64,000 nt of DNA from Cristatella mucedo (lineage: Eukaryota; Bryozoa; Phylactolaemata; Cristatellidae): positions 765,501 through 829,500 of the forward strand of contig WPIO01000152.1 of NCBI GenBank assembly GCA_009760855.2, written 5' to 3'. Positions within the stretch are counted from its first letter, which is position 1. Each line of letters opens with the position of its first letter. Below the pieces are notes generated by a model. It saw nothing but the letters and a program-made list of their open reading frames with translations. It made no database searches and was not told the origin of the DNA. Below are positions 1-64,000 of this stretch, piece after piece. Both the position numbers and the translations under genes were made by a program.

Positions 1-325
1 ATAAAATCATTTCATGTGTCACGCAAGCAGAAATACATGAATTTTCAAGGTAGGATTCTCGTCAGATTGTCTTGCTCTTCATGGAAAAGTCTCGTCATCT
101 TGCTTGTCATGGCAAAGCCTCCTAAAAGCACAGTGTCTTATCGGGTGGCACGATTAACAACCAAGTTCTAATCTTTGTAGATTCTACTGCAAACACCAAG
201 AATTCGAAAGTGACCCGCAGTCATCTGAAAGTGAGCTGCTTTCGTTCACTGGTAAAATTTTGATTGATGTTGCCACTGCCACCAAGTGACCATCTAGCAG
301 ATGCGTCGGCCGAGCGATTAGGATA

Positions 326-19822
<19,497 letters not shown>

Positions 19823-20052
19823 ATTGACGAGAAACTTGAACGTCAAGCCACGTAGGAGGCGGGCAGACTAACCGGAAGTACCCGGCGTTTCGCTTTCTAA
19901 CTCACAGGCACAAAAGTACACTTTCCTATACATGTTAAAAACCAGTCATTATTATCGATACAAACTAATTATAAGGTATTTTGATGGGAATTTATTTATA
20001 TAAAGGATACCAAAGATAGAAACACCGTGTCCATGGTTCGTGCTGTTTCAAC
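19823..20052. promoter_or_regulatory. Shared (bidirectional) promoter region of SURF4 and TADA1
   Basis: The two start codons lie head to head 230 bp apart, so both promoters and 5' UTRs must overlap here unless non-coding first exons lie elsewhere. ACCGGAAGT at 19871-19879 is a perfect ETS/GABP-type site, a motif common in bidirectional housekeeping promoters. The TADA1 start codon sits in CAACATGGCAGC, which resembles, but does not exactly match, a YY1 start-codon element. No TATA box is placed sensibly for both genes. Promoter function is inferred from geometry and motifs. Confidence 0.7.
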
Positions 20053-37728
<17,676 letters not shown>

Positions 37729-39727
37729 TTGCATCTAGTGTATGGTCAAGCTATGAGCTTGCTTCATTTAGGGATGTACTGAGATCAGCCTGTGTGTACC
37801 TTCTAATCAACCCCGTGCTCACTGTGATACCAAAAACTTCTTTCGATTAGCACTTCCTTCCATAGACCCGGTCACGTAGTTTGTTGTGGTGCCTCAAATG
37901 TCGTGAATATCGCATCTACTTTGACGACACACGAGTAACGATCCATCGCGTTCCAGGGGGAACCTTTCATAATTGCTGTACTAACTCGTTTGTTTTATAA
38001 GTATTGTTACAACGGTGCTAGCTCAGAATAATTGGTCTAGTGTGTACGTTAGTCAGGAGGGTCTCAAAGATGCTGTCTGTATCCGCGAGCCTGCAGCATT
38101 TTCTTTATGAAGACAGCCTTGCGCTTTCCTGTAGCCACAGTTTTCCGTGGCTATTGGGTCTTTTGAACACGAAACGTATAATTATATAATAACCTTTTTT
38201 CAGCAATTGCAATACATTTGTTTACCTATGCAGTGACGAATGACGAACGATGCGTCTTTTATCATTGTTTCTTTGAGGCACCGTTAGCATTTGTTTGAAG
38301 ATGTCTAGAAGTAAAGAAACAATCGCTCGTCGCGATTGTCCTGCATTCTTTATTATTTCTTACTTGCACATCCCCACCCACGTGTGTACAGTCTTGGAGA
38401 CCTTTGACTAGAGTGTGACCTAACTGGTTTATTTAAGGGCAGACCCGGGGCGCTACTATCGGTTTATGCAGGTACATTAGAAATCAACCGGTCATGCCTC
38501 GTGCAGTCATTGTGCTTGTAATGGGAATGAGCATCAGTAGTCACACGATTTATCATAAAGCTGTATTAGCGAGTAGTCGTATGAGCAGTTGTACTATCAG
38601 CTGTTAGTGTAGAGTGATTTCGCCAATTCTACAAGACCAGTTGCAAAGGACTCGTTGTTTGCATGCACAGCGATATGGAGCCAAAAGAAATGCTCAGATG
38701 TTGTAGAAAACGCAACGCCTATAAACATCCCAGAAATTTTATTAACAATATCTACTTTGGAGCTGAGAGTTTGGATGTGCCGTACTTCGTGTGCTACATT
38801 CAAAGCAGTAGAAGTTGTGTCTGCTGATTTCTGACTTGACTAGTTGAGCTTAGTGTCTACTGTGGCTTCGGTATTAATTTTGTTACACCTCACTGGTGCA
38901 CGAAGCACGTTTTAGCTCAGCAGGTTTTTGGGATATTACAGACAAGTTTACTCTGTTCCGATTTCAGATCTACATTGTTGGTATAAGACTGACTGATCAA
39001 GGGCTAGATCCGGCGTCGGTCAATGGCTGGCACATTTTTTGAAGGGCTAACTCGGTTTTAAAATGTGCGATCGTTATCCACTTATCAGCACTAGCCATGA
39101 GATTTGAAACTTGCTTCCTCTCAATCTCCTTCTCTTTTTATGCTCTCTCTTTCTCCATATTACTTTATCTCTTTACTTCCCTCCTACTTTACTTTACTAC
39201 TCATTCTCTTCTCTCCCAACTCTGCTCGTGTTATCTCATAGCAGATGTTAGAGTATGCTTATATCCCAAAAATATCAAGAGTATGAACTTCCAGAGTTGA
39301 TCATTTATGATTAACGTTGTCCGAGGGAGGCATCAATCTTGCTTTAAAGCCCATTCCAGTCAAGTCTTCCATGGAAGGCCTAATTCTCGTCTTCCATAGA
39401 GACGTTTCTTCTTTCTTAGGCCTCGGTCAATTGAGCCTTCTTTACTTTTGTTTTCGAGTCGAAAAAGCTTGTGCATAAATCAGAAAGTGATATTTGTCCG
39501 TGCAGTTGTCAGAAGATGCTGTGAGATTCCGTTGTTTTACCTGTAGGTCTTGTGATTACACTTGCTCGGCGACTCTCATATTTTTCCTTACTTTATATAT
39601 TTCCTATGATTTGGCATCTGCTGCATTGCCAGAGTTAGCTCATATTTTGCCTTCTAAACATACCTCAGTTTTCTGTGTGACCGTTATTGAGTAACGTTAA
39701 ACTATTAAATGCTAAGCCTCCGGGTCT

Positions 39728-39850
39728 CAGGTTAGGGGTAAGTTAGTCGCACGTAACAACCCAATAGTGGGTTCGAGTCATGCAGCAGGCAATTAATTGG
39801 GCAGTTGGATTAGCGATCTTTTACTTTTTACTTAACTTTAGGGCGTCGCA
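39728..39850 (+). repeat. SINE family C-like
   Basis: TCAGGTTAGGGGTAAGTTAG (box A-like), GGGTTCGAGTCATGCAGCAG (box B) and GCGATCTTTTACTTTTTAC follow the tRNA-like head order. Confidence 0.5.
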
Positions 39851-40784
39851 AAACTTGGTTAATAGTTATATCCGTGCATCAAAGTGCATTGTGCAAGCTT
39901 CGAAAGATTACATGTAGCATCCTGCCACTGAGCTCTCATGTATGCTTAAAATAAACGAGTGCCAGCGAGTCCCATTAATTTTCGTACTGCCTTGGTAGTG
40001 GCCCCTAAACTCGAAACAGCGGTTTGAGTGCTGTGCTGACTATATTCATCAGTGCTTCTAACTCTAAAATATACCAATGGCTCAGTGCAATTGCAATTAC
40101 GATATGTGCAAGCAAATGGCAAGTCCATCGCACTACCTAGCGGTATCGAAATGTGACCAATATAGCAGAAAGGGACTGAAACAGCTGCCTATATGGGCTA
40201 TCCTAGTTATTTGTGTTAGGTTCTAAGCCCTAACTACTCTTGTGATAGCAAACGCGGCTGCTCTCACTGATTAGTAAATCAGCAGTTAACAAGCTTAAGA
40301 TTCTAGCATGCTAAGCCTCAGCTCAAACTATCGATGTCTTACTTGCTAAAGCCGAGCTAGCTGTTTTCGAGTACGGTTAGCAAATGTGCTTTTATTAGGA
40401 GACGGCGTCTTTCGACATTGCCTCGTAGATGTCAGAGTTCCCCCTTTCCGACATCCACTCAACTTATTTCACTATATTGCACGAGCTTAAGATGTGTGCT
40501 TTAGTATTTGTGAGCGAGTTTGTGTGCTCTTCTTAACTACCAATGCATAGCCATGGACGTCCCTGACCTTTTTCCTTTCTCGCTGCTGCTCTACATCTCG
40601 AACGATCTGTCTGGACCAGTTGTGGCTAAAAGAACAGCCAAAGCTGTTATGACATTCCTGTCGGTACGACCGAAATGAGTACGGTGGGGTAAGGATTCAA
40701 AAGTTAAAGGCTTATGTTGTATTACAACGAATCTTTGGCTCGTTGCTTGTAGACCAACTAGCGGTATGTGCCCAGTATCAATCA

Positions 40785-40860
40785 CAGGTCACCTTCAGCC
40801 TTGGAATTATGTTGTTTACTCTAAGGTCACCTGCGACCTTGGAGTTTTGTTGTTTACTGT
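40785..40860. repeat. Two-copy 38-bp tandem duplication
   Basis: AGGTCACC...CCTTGGA(A/G)TT...GTTGTTTACT repeated head to tail with a few changes. Confidence 0.85.
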
Positions 40861-42611
40861 AAGTATGGCAACTCCTGCTTTTCCATGCTTCCAAAACTGC
40901 TCTTTTCAATTCCTATCCACGTAGGGAATTACATAGATCATGGCGTGCCCTAAGTGGCACGTTCTATTTTACAAACAGGCAACACGAAACTAGCTATTTC
41001 TCCATTTAAAATCCTTAACGGCATTTAGCTCACATTGTCTTAATCACAGTCTTGATCATGAGCACAATCTTAATAGCCGACATGAATTCGCTTAAGTGCA
41101 GAATGACAATATATTGCTTAAGCATTCGACAGAGTGCTAGGTTATAACAGTGCGAAGTGTGTCAGAAAGTCGGTCACCTTAGTTTTCTAGATCAGGCGTA
41201 GTACGTGACCGGCCTAATGGCAATTAATCCATCGCAGACGTTGCGGGAGTTCAGCTTGCTGAGTTACTTGATGACCATCCGAGGGCAAGTGAGCATTGAA
41301 GAAGCTCATCTCGCTCGCTCTCTCTTCTGCACGTTTCTTGGGTCATTTAATCTTTGGCTGTTTCAAAAGATGGCCGGCCAATTATCGCCAGTTTGTGTCT
41401 CATCTTTAGCAGTTGTAACCACATCAATACTGAACATACTATCCGGTTTCGTTCCTGATTGCATTGCCACTGCAACGTGCTTACCGATTGCATCCTCTAG
41501 TATAGGTTGACACCTCGAAGCCGCAATGTGCCGGTGACTGCATACCGCAGTCGGGCGGCTTGGCAGCAGCTAGTCTCGGCAAACCAATCGTCTTATCTCT
41601 GGTGGAACCAGTTGTAAATACGCCATAGCTGAGAGATAAAAGTTATCCGTAAAGTCGCTGGGTGGCAGCACGTTGTGGCATGTGGCTTAGCGTGGTGCCG
41701 AAGCAGGCTAGCTTATCTTTAGCGCCAAAGCATGCAACATGGCCAATGATGGTGGTCACAAAACCCAAGTGACAGCAAGGACGAGGTCATTCGTTATGTT
41801 GAGACGCCAGATTTACGTTGCTTAAGTGGATCTCCGGGTGCTTGGTTCGCCATATGCTGGAAAGCAAGAGTTAATAGCAGCAGTTCTAGTCCTAACCCGT
41901 TCCTTAGCTAGTATTTGCAGCCTTTAAAACTCTAAATAAATGCAAGAAGCTCAAGTAGTTAGGTTCGTGCCTTGTAGCGATTACCTGTCTAGTTGGCAAA
42001 GTTTGCTATAAGTATTTAAACTACGTGTCCGGTTGAAGGTTGCAATTACTGGCTGGGTGCCCTAGCTCTATGGTGTACAGCAAGCCAATCGCATTCTGGG
42101 CAGATTGTTAACGATCGGCGATCCATCTAAAAGAGCTCATGAAAAACCGTAGTCTTGACCACGAGGCCAAGTGCCAGGTAGCCTAGTTCGAGTTCTTTAT
42201 CACCTTTCAAACAATGGAAATCGGCAATTAAGCCAAGGGCACCACCTGAATAAATACTAGTCACTGGTGAAGGATAACCGGTACAATGCAATGCATTCTG
42301 CACTCGGTGTTCTTAAGCTTTGCTTTCAACCTTAGCTTGGCTCGCGGCTGTTTGGAACAATCGCCCCAAGTGCGGGAAAGGGTTAATTGGTCGCGGTTTC
42401 GTAAATCTTTGGCTTGAGCAGGAAATTCCAGAAACTTCAGACTTCGCAGGACTCATGTAAATAGTCAACTCGGCAAAATCAACTGTTCAAACTCTGCAAC
42501 TCGGGCTTCGAGCTTTTCACGTAAATAGGGGGTCTGCAGTAGCGGTTCTTGGCGAATAGCTAGTCAATAAAAATAAATACATACATTCCTATAGGAATAC
42601 TTATGTAATTT

Positions 42612-42612
<1 letters not shown>

Positions 42613-42649
<37 letters not shown>

Positions 42650-42665
42650 GTATATATATATATAT
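42613..42665. repeat. (AT)n microsatellite
   Basis: AT units with two TATG interruptions, intergenic. Confidence 0.95.
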
Positions 42666-43525
42666 TCCACTGGATAGGCACTAAGGCGATAAGAATATTG
42701 GCTGTTTGGGTAACGGTTAACTTTGGAAAGGTTAGTGTCTAGCGTTCTGCAGCCAAAATGAAAGCTCAGGGCGTCCAGCGTGTTCCGCTAGAGTGAGCGA
42801 ACGCTCCTGCCACAGTTCATTTCGCAGCATCGTACCACTGTCGTTATGCAGCTTCGTGCAACTTCAGTTGTGCAGCTTCGGGCTACCTCGTTGTGCAGCC
42901 CGTTGTATCGCCTTGCACGTAGACACGTTAGCCAGCTAAACAAAAATTTCAGCGGCAGTCAGGGGTGCAGCCACCGCCTCCGAAAAGCTTTCCGAAGCTT
43001 TCGTATCGGCCTTGGTTCAATAGTGCGAGGTGGCTGGCTCGAAATCAACGCCCCGCTTGCTAGCAGCGACCTCCGTCAATCGTAAGCAACGAGGAGATCG
43101 TTTCGCGATTTCCGACTAGAGAAAGTGAGGCGATTGATAAACACCATGTTCGCTGCGTTCGATGGACTCTTCAGCTGCTATGGAGCTTAGCATATACCGC
43201 AGTATACATAGTAGCACCCGAAACACTATTGGATCGCAGCCCGATGGTATGCCTATCGCTTGGTTTTGGTCCAGCAGTGAGGCTCGCACATTGTATGACC
43301 TGTGTGGATTGTGCAAGTCAGTTAGTACAGCGTCAAAAGTGTGGTTCTTCCTATGGACCGAGTAGACCCGCCTGTAAGGGACACCCTATCAAGTTGGCTA
43401 GTTTTCATTTATCCACTATATATAAATCCTAAACATGAATCTTAATATTGTTTATAAACATAAACATATTTGGTGGCCTTTAAACGAAATAAACCGTAAG
43501 ACTCATTGCCCCACTTGTGTTTTTC

Positions 43526-43700
43526 CCAGTAGCTGGGCCAGTTTCTCAGGCGCTCGCCCCGACCAAGAGCTGGCCGAGGTCGCGGGCTCGAGTACCATGG
43601 CATATGTGAAGCGCCTGAATATATATATATATATATATAAATTTAATATAAATATAAACTTAATATATATTAAGTTCTCTAGGGTGCTATTCAAACAAAT
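43526..43700 (+). repeat. SINE family A interrupted by (AT)n
   Basis: Head CTCGCCCCGACCAAGAGCTG and box B GGGCTCGAGTACC up to GAAGCGCCTGAA. Then TA repeats and an AT-rich stretch (43618-43672) replace part of the tail before AAGTTCTCTAGGGTGC. Confidence 0.65.
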
Positions 43701-44299
43701 TGTATATTTTATTTTTACTCACTTTTCATGAATATAAAAGTGCTCGCATCGCAGTGGAAATGATAGTAACGTACGCTCATCGCGGCAGCTGTTCGACTAC
43801 TACAGCAGGCCTTTATTTGCCTTTTTTTATTACCTTTGCCTTTATATTTATTGCCTTTTATCCTTTATTGATGGCTGCTGGCAGAGTTAGAATGCCACGA
43901 AGCTCTTCAGCCGTTGCAAAAAAGTGAGACCGTTGAGTCATCCGCATCTTATTTCCTCCTATACCACTTGCCCACCCCCCCCCCCGCGTACCCTTTCGTT
44001 GACCTTTCGTTTGACCATCTTCTCTGGCGGACGCCACCCTGACGGAAGAAGTGGCGGCTGAAGTGTGACTAATGTGGCGATGTCGAAGTATTTAAGTGTT
44101 GGCGTGCTATGTCGGTCAGATAATGGCAGTGCTTGAAATTATTCTCGGTTCCTGAATTATAGTAATTGGGAACCTGATATTTTATAATCTACTTTTAAAA
44201 AGCTATTCATATTGATTCGGAGTACTGGCTAGTGAGTTGTATGCTTTAGAGATGTCCACCTTGGATCTTTGGGGATAGGCTAGCTCTCTACGTTAGCTA

Positions 44300-44540
44300 A
44301 TTATTATTAAGATATGGACGCTCTCGATTGCTGCCATTCTCCACTACCGTTAGCATATCTGCATGTATCGATACTGCGTGTATCGATACGACGCGATAGC
44401 CGTGCTTGAGGAGATAGTTTTACCAGTATCCGTCACGCACGTGCAAGGACTAGCACCGCTGCGAGGGCTTTGTTTGTAGCAATGGACTGCGGTTCCGGAG
44501 CCTCTACCCGCTTTTGTAACATTTGGTGTCAGAAGTGTTT
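44300..44540 (+). mobile_element. LTR-like relic with primer-binding-site-like end
   Basis: The stretch ends TTTGTAACATTTGGTGTCAG (44514-44533). TGG-TGTCAGAAG just after a CA end is the usual layout of an LTR and tRNA primer-binding site in Ty3/gypsy elements. About 100 bp upstream of it (CCAGTATCCGTCACGC...GACTAGCACCGCTGCGAG) recurs near 47610-47660. No internal coding region follows. Confidence 0.4.
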
Positions 44541-45044
44541 GATTATTATTGAGAACCCTCAGTAGTCACCTTGTGCTGGTCTTATTGTTTTTGACTGGTG
44601 GCGAAGCCAGGACTTTCAGATAGGGCAAGCCATGCCGACTACGGTAAAGGCAAAATGGAAATCTTGTCTTTTGTTCGGCACGTGAGCAGCGTGTGGCCAT
44701 AGATTGAAAGAATGGAATGATCTCACCAGTCAATGCCATTGCGGCCATTCCCTTATCATCAAAATAATAGAAAAATGATAACATGATGTCGTATAATGCC
44801 ATCAGGTGGCTCGATCTCTTTCTAAGGAGCTTGCATATTCTGGAAAAGAAGCATTTCAGAAAGGTTAGTGATAACAAGTACAGCATCAGCTCGCATAAGC
44901 ACACACGGGTGCACACCACAAAGGTAAACCACAAGGACCAAGCAAATGCTGTGAGGAGCAGATGCATTTTAGTATAGGCTTAAATGTCATTTAGTCTGGG
45001 GATGTCGTGTCATCAGTCAAACGTGAGTTCGAGCCTGGGGAATG

Positions 45045-46510
45045 TGCGAGCAAAGATGCACGGTCTCTAGTGGATTTGAGGTTGGTTCGAGTCACACGAC
45101 TTTGAGTCGGAGGAGCGAGTGACATGCTGCTTAGAGTGATTGATAGTGATTGATAGCTCGGATGTGTAGGCTGGAAAAATGGCTTAGTGTGGCAGCTACG
45201 AGGTTCACGACAGGCAAGCCGGATTTTGCACCAGCTGTAAGTGCCTTTTTGCACAGGCCGGAGGACCTAAGGTTTTGAGTTATAGATGGCGAGACGGGAT
45301 GTCACGAATTTATTGACAAACTTGGATGTGGTATACCTGCCTGAGCTGGCCCAAATACTTGCAATGCTACAAGGTGGAAATTAGGCAGACGACTTTTGAG
45401 CTGATTGGTAGTCTATTAAAAGGTCGCTTTCACACAGGGCACCTAGATTTCTTGCAAATGTAGCCGGATATTTTCTGGCAGATCCAATTTTGAGCGTTAA
45501 GTTTTTAATTTGTAAGTCATAATTGGTTTGCCCACAACTAGTAAGTTGGTTTCATCATCACAAAATTGCATTATAAGTGCGAATGTCCACAATGCATGCA
45601 TCGAGGGAGTTGAGAGTTGGACGTTCTGGTAGGTAGGTAGGAATCACAGCTACTGTGCCTTGTGGTTCGTAGATTTTTAATTTACTTTAAAATAGGTGTT
45701 TTAAAATGTCTTGAGATACGTACACATTTTCAGAGCGTTTTAAGTCTTTTTTAGTTTAAAAAAAGTAAAATTACTGCTCTAGTGCAGGCGCTACTGCATG
45801 CCCATGCGGTCCGGCCATCTTGTCCACGGACTCGGAGAAGTGCAGCTCAGTGTGATTGAAAGCCATTTGGTGATCTGGGTCATCTGTCCAAGGTGCTCGT
45901 ATTCGTACACTGCAATCCTGCTGACGCTGTCAGCCGCGAAAGGAATCACAAGGCGAACAATCGAGTACGATAAAAGCAGCGCGTGCGTCTTGGGCAAGGA
46001 AAATGTGAGGAGCAAGTCGCCATAGCAATTAACTGCTCAGGTCAAGGGAGTTCTTTTCAAGAAGTGCACGCATGCCTATTCCGACGTAACGTATCGACCT
46101 TTAGCTGCCACCGGCGCCATCGAATATGAAAGCGCACAGGATAAACAGCGGGCAGCAAGAAAAAGAGGAAGGAAAGGACGAGAATGAAGGAAATTATGGC
46201 GCGGCCGACATTCAGTATCAATCCCAGCTTGCTGACGAGGAGGGAGCATTCTGGTCGATATTTGAGAGCGAGGAGATAGAGCAGATTGTCATGGAAAAAG
46301 GCAGCATGTCGCTTGAATAACAGCCTTTTAAATATTGAAGTTTTATTAATTCATTTTAAAATGCTGAAAATGCCCAGTGATGAATAAAAAACGAAACGCT
46401 AGTTGTGTGGCATCCGCATGTAATGAGCCCAGACTGTGCTTGGCGATTTCATCAGTAAGAGTGAGAGCATAATTAGAGAAAGCAAGTGGACCAAGCGCCA
46501 AGCAGTGATT
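45045..46510 (-). mobile_element. LINE copy split by about 740 bp of foreign sequence
   Basis: 46396-46510 matches the reverse-transcriptase segment (GCATCCGCATG...GTGCTTGGCGATTTC) seen at 13118-13160 and 55156-55205. The next stretch of the same element, in the same minus orientation, is found only at 45045-45655. The gap is filled by unrelated sequence. Confidence 0.65.
45656..46395 (+). pseudogene. Possible processed pseudogene or retrogene inserted in a LINE; identity unknown
   Basis: A GC-richer block with codon-like composition. It has an open frame at 45798-46025 (75 codons), then further open coding in two shifted frames (QLTAQVKGVLFKK..., and a 64-codon acidic frame at 46126-46320 ending SMSLE). 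This is followed by AATAAAAAAC at 46383, which could be a poly(A) signal merged with an eroded tail. It interrupts a LINE. I do not recognise the protein. An alternative is an unspliced terminal exon of an unknown gene. Confidence 0.35.
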
Positions 46511-47276
46511 TGCCTCGTGCTTTATACTCTCCTCGGATGACTGCTACATGCAGTAGCATGGCGTCACTAAGGTAGTCCGTAACCATTTTCGTTCGTAGGT
46601 GCGTCTTGACGGATGAGTTGTATGTAACACGCTGAACGCACACCGAGCATCGGTGGTTGACGGTATGGTGGGAACAGGGCGGCGCCTGGCGGACCGACTA
46701 GATATGTAGCGGCTAAAGAGTCTGTCGCCCGGCGCTCCGCTGGGCGACTGTGATGTTCGGGCCTGATGCGCGGTTCAAATACACCCAGCCACTACTGGAC
46801 GCCGAAGGCGACAGCTCTATGTGGGCCGCTTAGTAGGGGGCTATACACTGGAGCAAGAGCCTTCGCAAAGCAGTCCTGGGGCTTTAAACAAAAAGAAGCG
46901 ATCGAATTGAGGTATATCGGACCCGACCGCTTGCCTGAAATCGTTAGCGATGGTCCAGACCATGACGGCGGAACCTCTACAGCACAACAGCATGATACAA
47001 GCTGCTCGCAGAGTAGCCTCCGGAACACTGCTGGGCAGTCGTAGTTAGACATCAGAACAATACATCAGAACAATACTAGCCATCTGAGTCCACTTACTGT
47101 AGCACGCGAGTCTTTTAACGAACACTAGGCGACGTATGGTATGGGTGCCAATTCGAATTATAATCATTACGAAGCGTATATATCATTATCCACCGTTTTG
47201 ATCACTGATCAAGCTATTTGGATTCGTGGTTAGCGAGCTGTTAGCTATGGCTGGCAGTGGCAGATGTGACCCTGTG

Positions 47277-47278
<2 letters not shown>

Positions 47279-47329
<51 letters not shown>

Positions 47330-47352
47330 CATATATATATATATATATTATA

Positions 47353-47397
<45 letters not shown>

Positions 47398-47404
47398 TAT
47401 ATAC
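47279..47404. repeat. Long (AT)n microsatellite
   Basis: About 125 bp of AT with phase slips, marking the left edge of the GC-rich region before the pappalysin gene. Confidence 0.95.
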
Positions 47405-47470
47405 AATTCATTTGTATAGCGCCCCAAGAGAACTTAATCTCTATTCAGGCGCTTCGCATATGCCTCTGCG
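47402..47470 (-). repeat. SINE family A tail fragment
   Basis: ATTCATTTGTATAGCGCCCC...CTCTATTCAGGCGCTTCGCA is the reverse complement of the SINE tail, directly beside the long (AT)n tract. Confidence 0.6.
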
Positions 47471-47514
47471 CTCCACTCTATGCTTTAAGCATTTACTTGT
47501 TATTACGGCGTTGG

Positions 47515-47710
47515 AGTTTTTTATTGCTGCCGTTTACTGCGAACGTCGGCTTTCCCCGCCTTTATCTGCGCAGCTTTTAAGACTCTCCGGACTAACCTCG
47601 AGGCGCCAGCTTCGCCAGTATCGGCCACGCGTCCGCAATGACTAGCGCCGCTACGCGAGACGTGTCTGCGCCGAAGCAGGACTTCTGAGCCGGAGCCGCT
47701 ACCGAGCGTT
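47515..47710 (+). repeat. Second copy of the LTR-like repeat
   Basis: CCAGTATCGGCCACGCGTCC...GACTAGCGCCGCTACGCGAG and the later CCGGAGCCGCTACC match the 44400-44510 unit. It lies inside the GC-rich upstream region of the pappalysin gene. Confidence 0.4.
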
Positions 47711-48433
47711 CGTAGCCCGTAGCACGGCGCCCCGAGAGTTCGGCAGATTCAGACGTTGAGTGAGGTCTCCGCGCCTCGCCAGTTCGCGTTCGGTTTGATG
47801 GGGCGGGTGGACAGGTTAGTGCGCGCTAAAGGCGACAATGGGCAGCTTAATTAGGGGGCCTGCCGCCCGCTCTCCGAACCTGCCTGGCAGAAAGGGGTCG
47901 TCGAAAATACATAATTCCGCCGGCCATTTCGCAGTTGCACTTTGGACCCGAGCTCGCTCCGCCAGCTTCTGACCGCGGCCGGACAGCTGCGCGCGCGGGC
48001 AAGTACAAAGAGCTCGCGCCCGCGAGCCGGTCGCTCTCTAATTGCAACACAATAAGTGACCCGAGCGTCCGGTCGTGTGCCTCTTTGTTTTGCGGGGCGC
48101 AGTTTTATTGCGCCCCGCAAACAAACGCTGCATCCGCGCCCCGGCGGAAGTTAGAAGCGGCGCTCGCTTCGCCCATCCAGCGTTCGCATCGCTGCGCTTC
48201 GTCTGCGGGCGAGGCGCCCGTGGGCGCAGCCACAACGGCAGGAGCGGGCGCACCCCTACGCAGCACTGCGCCGCCGAGGGTCTTCGGCGGAGGAAGTGAC
48301 GGTCGAAAGAAATCCGACGGCGAGGCGGCCGGCGAGGGAAACGAGCGCAACAGGTGGGCGGCCGCTGCCGACGCCGATCGGCTCTCGCGTCGGCGCAGCG
48401 TCGCAGAATCGGCATCGTTCGTTGAGTGAGCCC
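47590..48433 (+). promoter_or_regulatory. GC- and CpG-rich region upstream of the pappalysin gene
   Basis: Composition changes abruptly from (AT)n at 47279-47404 to strongly GC-rich, CpG-dense DNA that continues through exon 1. This is the expected position of the promoter and 5' UTR. Several open frames exist on both strands, but they look like by-products of GC richness. No TATA box or initiator is assigned. Confidence 0.5.
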
Positions 48434-63556
<15,123 letters not shown>

Positions 63557-64000
63557 GTGGGCATCTCGCATAAACCGTGGATGGATGGGTGGGATACGCA
63601 ACGCTATCGGATCGCTGTCGTGCGACGCAAAGCTGAAGTGTTTCAATCAGTTGGCGATCAGATTGCTTTTGCACTTTGTTGTTCCATAATTCAGAGCAGG
63701 AACACCGGCACCCAGCACGGACTCTATAACAATTAACTGTATAAACAATATTGTAAGCTGGTTATTTTATGCAGACAGACAACAATCTTTGCCACTTCAA
63801 AGTTAAGTGCTATTGCATTAGCGGGTCCATTAATTAAGTTACTGGGAATCGATTTGCGTATCACGTACCGTAGGCCATCCGAGCCGCCATGTTAATGCTG
63901 CTTGAAAAAGCCACCCCGCCCGGACTCCTCCAAAGAGCGCGTGCACTCCGTCACATTAAATGCTACAGGGCCGCCGGACTCACCACCGTGCCAGCGCAGT
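63557..64000. other. Start of pappalysin intron 9
   Basis: Follows the GTGGGC donor of exon 9. No further exon could be assigned with confidence before the window ends; the right edge (63920-64000) becomes GC-rich, as the coding exons are. Confidence 0.45.

Larger units (their letters stand above)
37729..47590. other. Intergenic region between TADA1 and the pappalysin gene
   Basis: The first part holds the undetermined TADA1 3' UTR; the first AATAAA I see is at about 39948, which is far. Recognised content: a SINE (39728-39850), a 38-bp duplication (40785-40860), (AT)n tracts, a SINE interrupted by AT repeats (43526-43700), an LTR-like relic (44300-44540), and a split LINE with an insert (45045-46510). 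Open frames at 41205-41510 and 46766-47044 have no recognised relatives. Confidence 0.5.

Noticed and set aside
41205-41510. 101-codon intergenic open frame
   Set aside because: No recognised family, no splice context, and a length expected by chance in 64 kb on six frames.
46766-47044. 92-codon intergenic open frame with a shadow frame on the minus strand
   Set aside because: No recognised motif; moderate GC content explains open frames on both strands.

Overview
This is a metazoan nuclear DNA window of intron-rich, repeat-rich and low gene density type. There are no operons or prokaryotic signals. Three conserved animal genes can be assembled exon by exon with GT-AG introns in consistent phase: SURF4 (minus strand, complete coding region), TADA1 (plus strand, complete coding region), and the 5' part of a pappalysin (PAPPA-like) metalloprotease gene (plus strand, running off the right edge). 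Short exons separated by kilobase introns full of L2-type LINE debris, tRNA-derived SINEs and long microsatellites suggest an invertebrate genome of moderate to large size. I cannot assign a phylum from the sequence alone.

Layout. 326-19822 (-): SURF4, six coding exons for a 267-residue cargo receptor spread over 19.5 kb. 19823-20052: a 230-bp head-to-head intergenic region that must hold the promoters of both SURF4 and TADA1, with a perfect ETS-type site. 20053-37728 (+): TADA1, ten coding exons, 431 residues, a SAGA coactivator subunit. 37729-48433: about 10.7 kb of intergenic DNA with microsatellites, SINEs, an LTR-like relic, a LINE split by foreign sequence, and a GC-rich stretch leading into the next gene. 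48434 to the window end (+): pappalysin exons 1-9, covering the signal region, the laminin-G-like region, two LNR modules, the zinc-binding metzincin catalytic site and Met-turn, and the start of the following region.

Repeats. At least a dozen decayed copies of one L2-clade LINE family lie on both strands. All are 5'-truncated or frameshifted, and several keep the same 3' tail, a GCGCC/GGCGC hairpin followed by ATT repeats. One SINE family (seven recognisable copies) carries a tRNA-like head and a 3' tail matching that LINE tail, which suggests it borrowed the LINE machinery. Two other tRNA-like SINE families, a dead Tc1/mariner element, a roughly 172-bp tandem satellite inside pappalysin intron 3, and very long (GA)n and (AT)n tracts make up most of the rest.

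The three genes do not form a pathway. SURF4 acts in ER export, TADA1 in transcription, and pappalysin outside the cell. The one functional link the sequence suggests is co-expression of SURF4 and TADA1 from a shared promoter. I found no clearly new biological system. The strongest leads are the bidirectional promoter, the SINE/LINE tail sharing, the intronic satellite, and the unidentified insert that splits a LINE.
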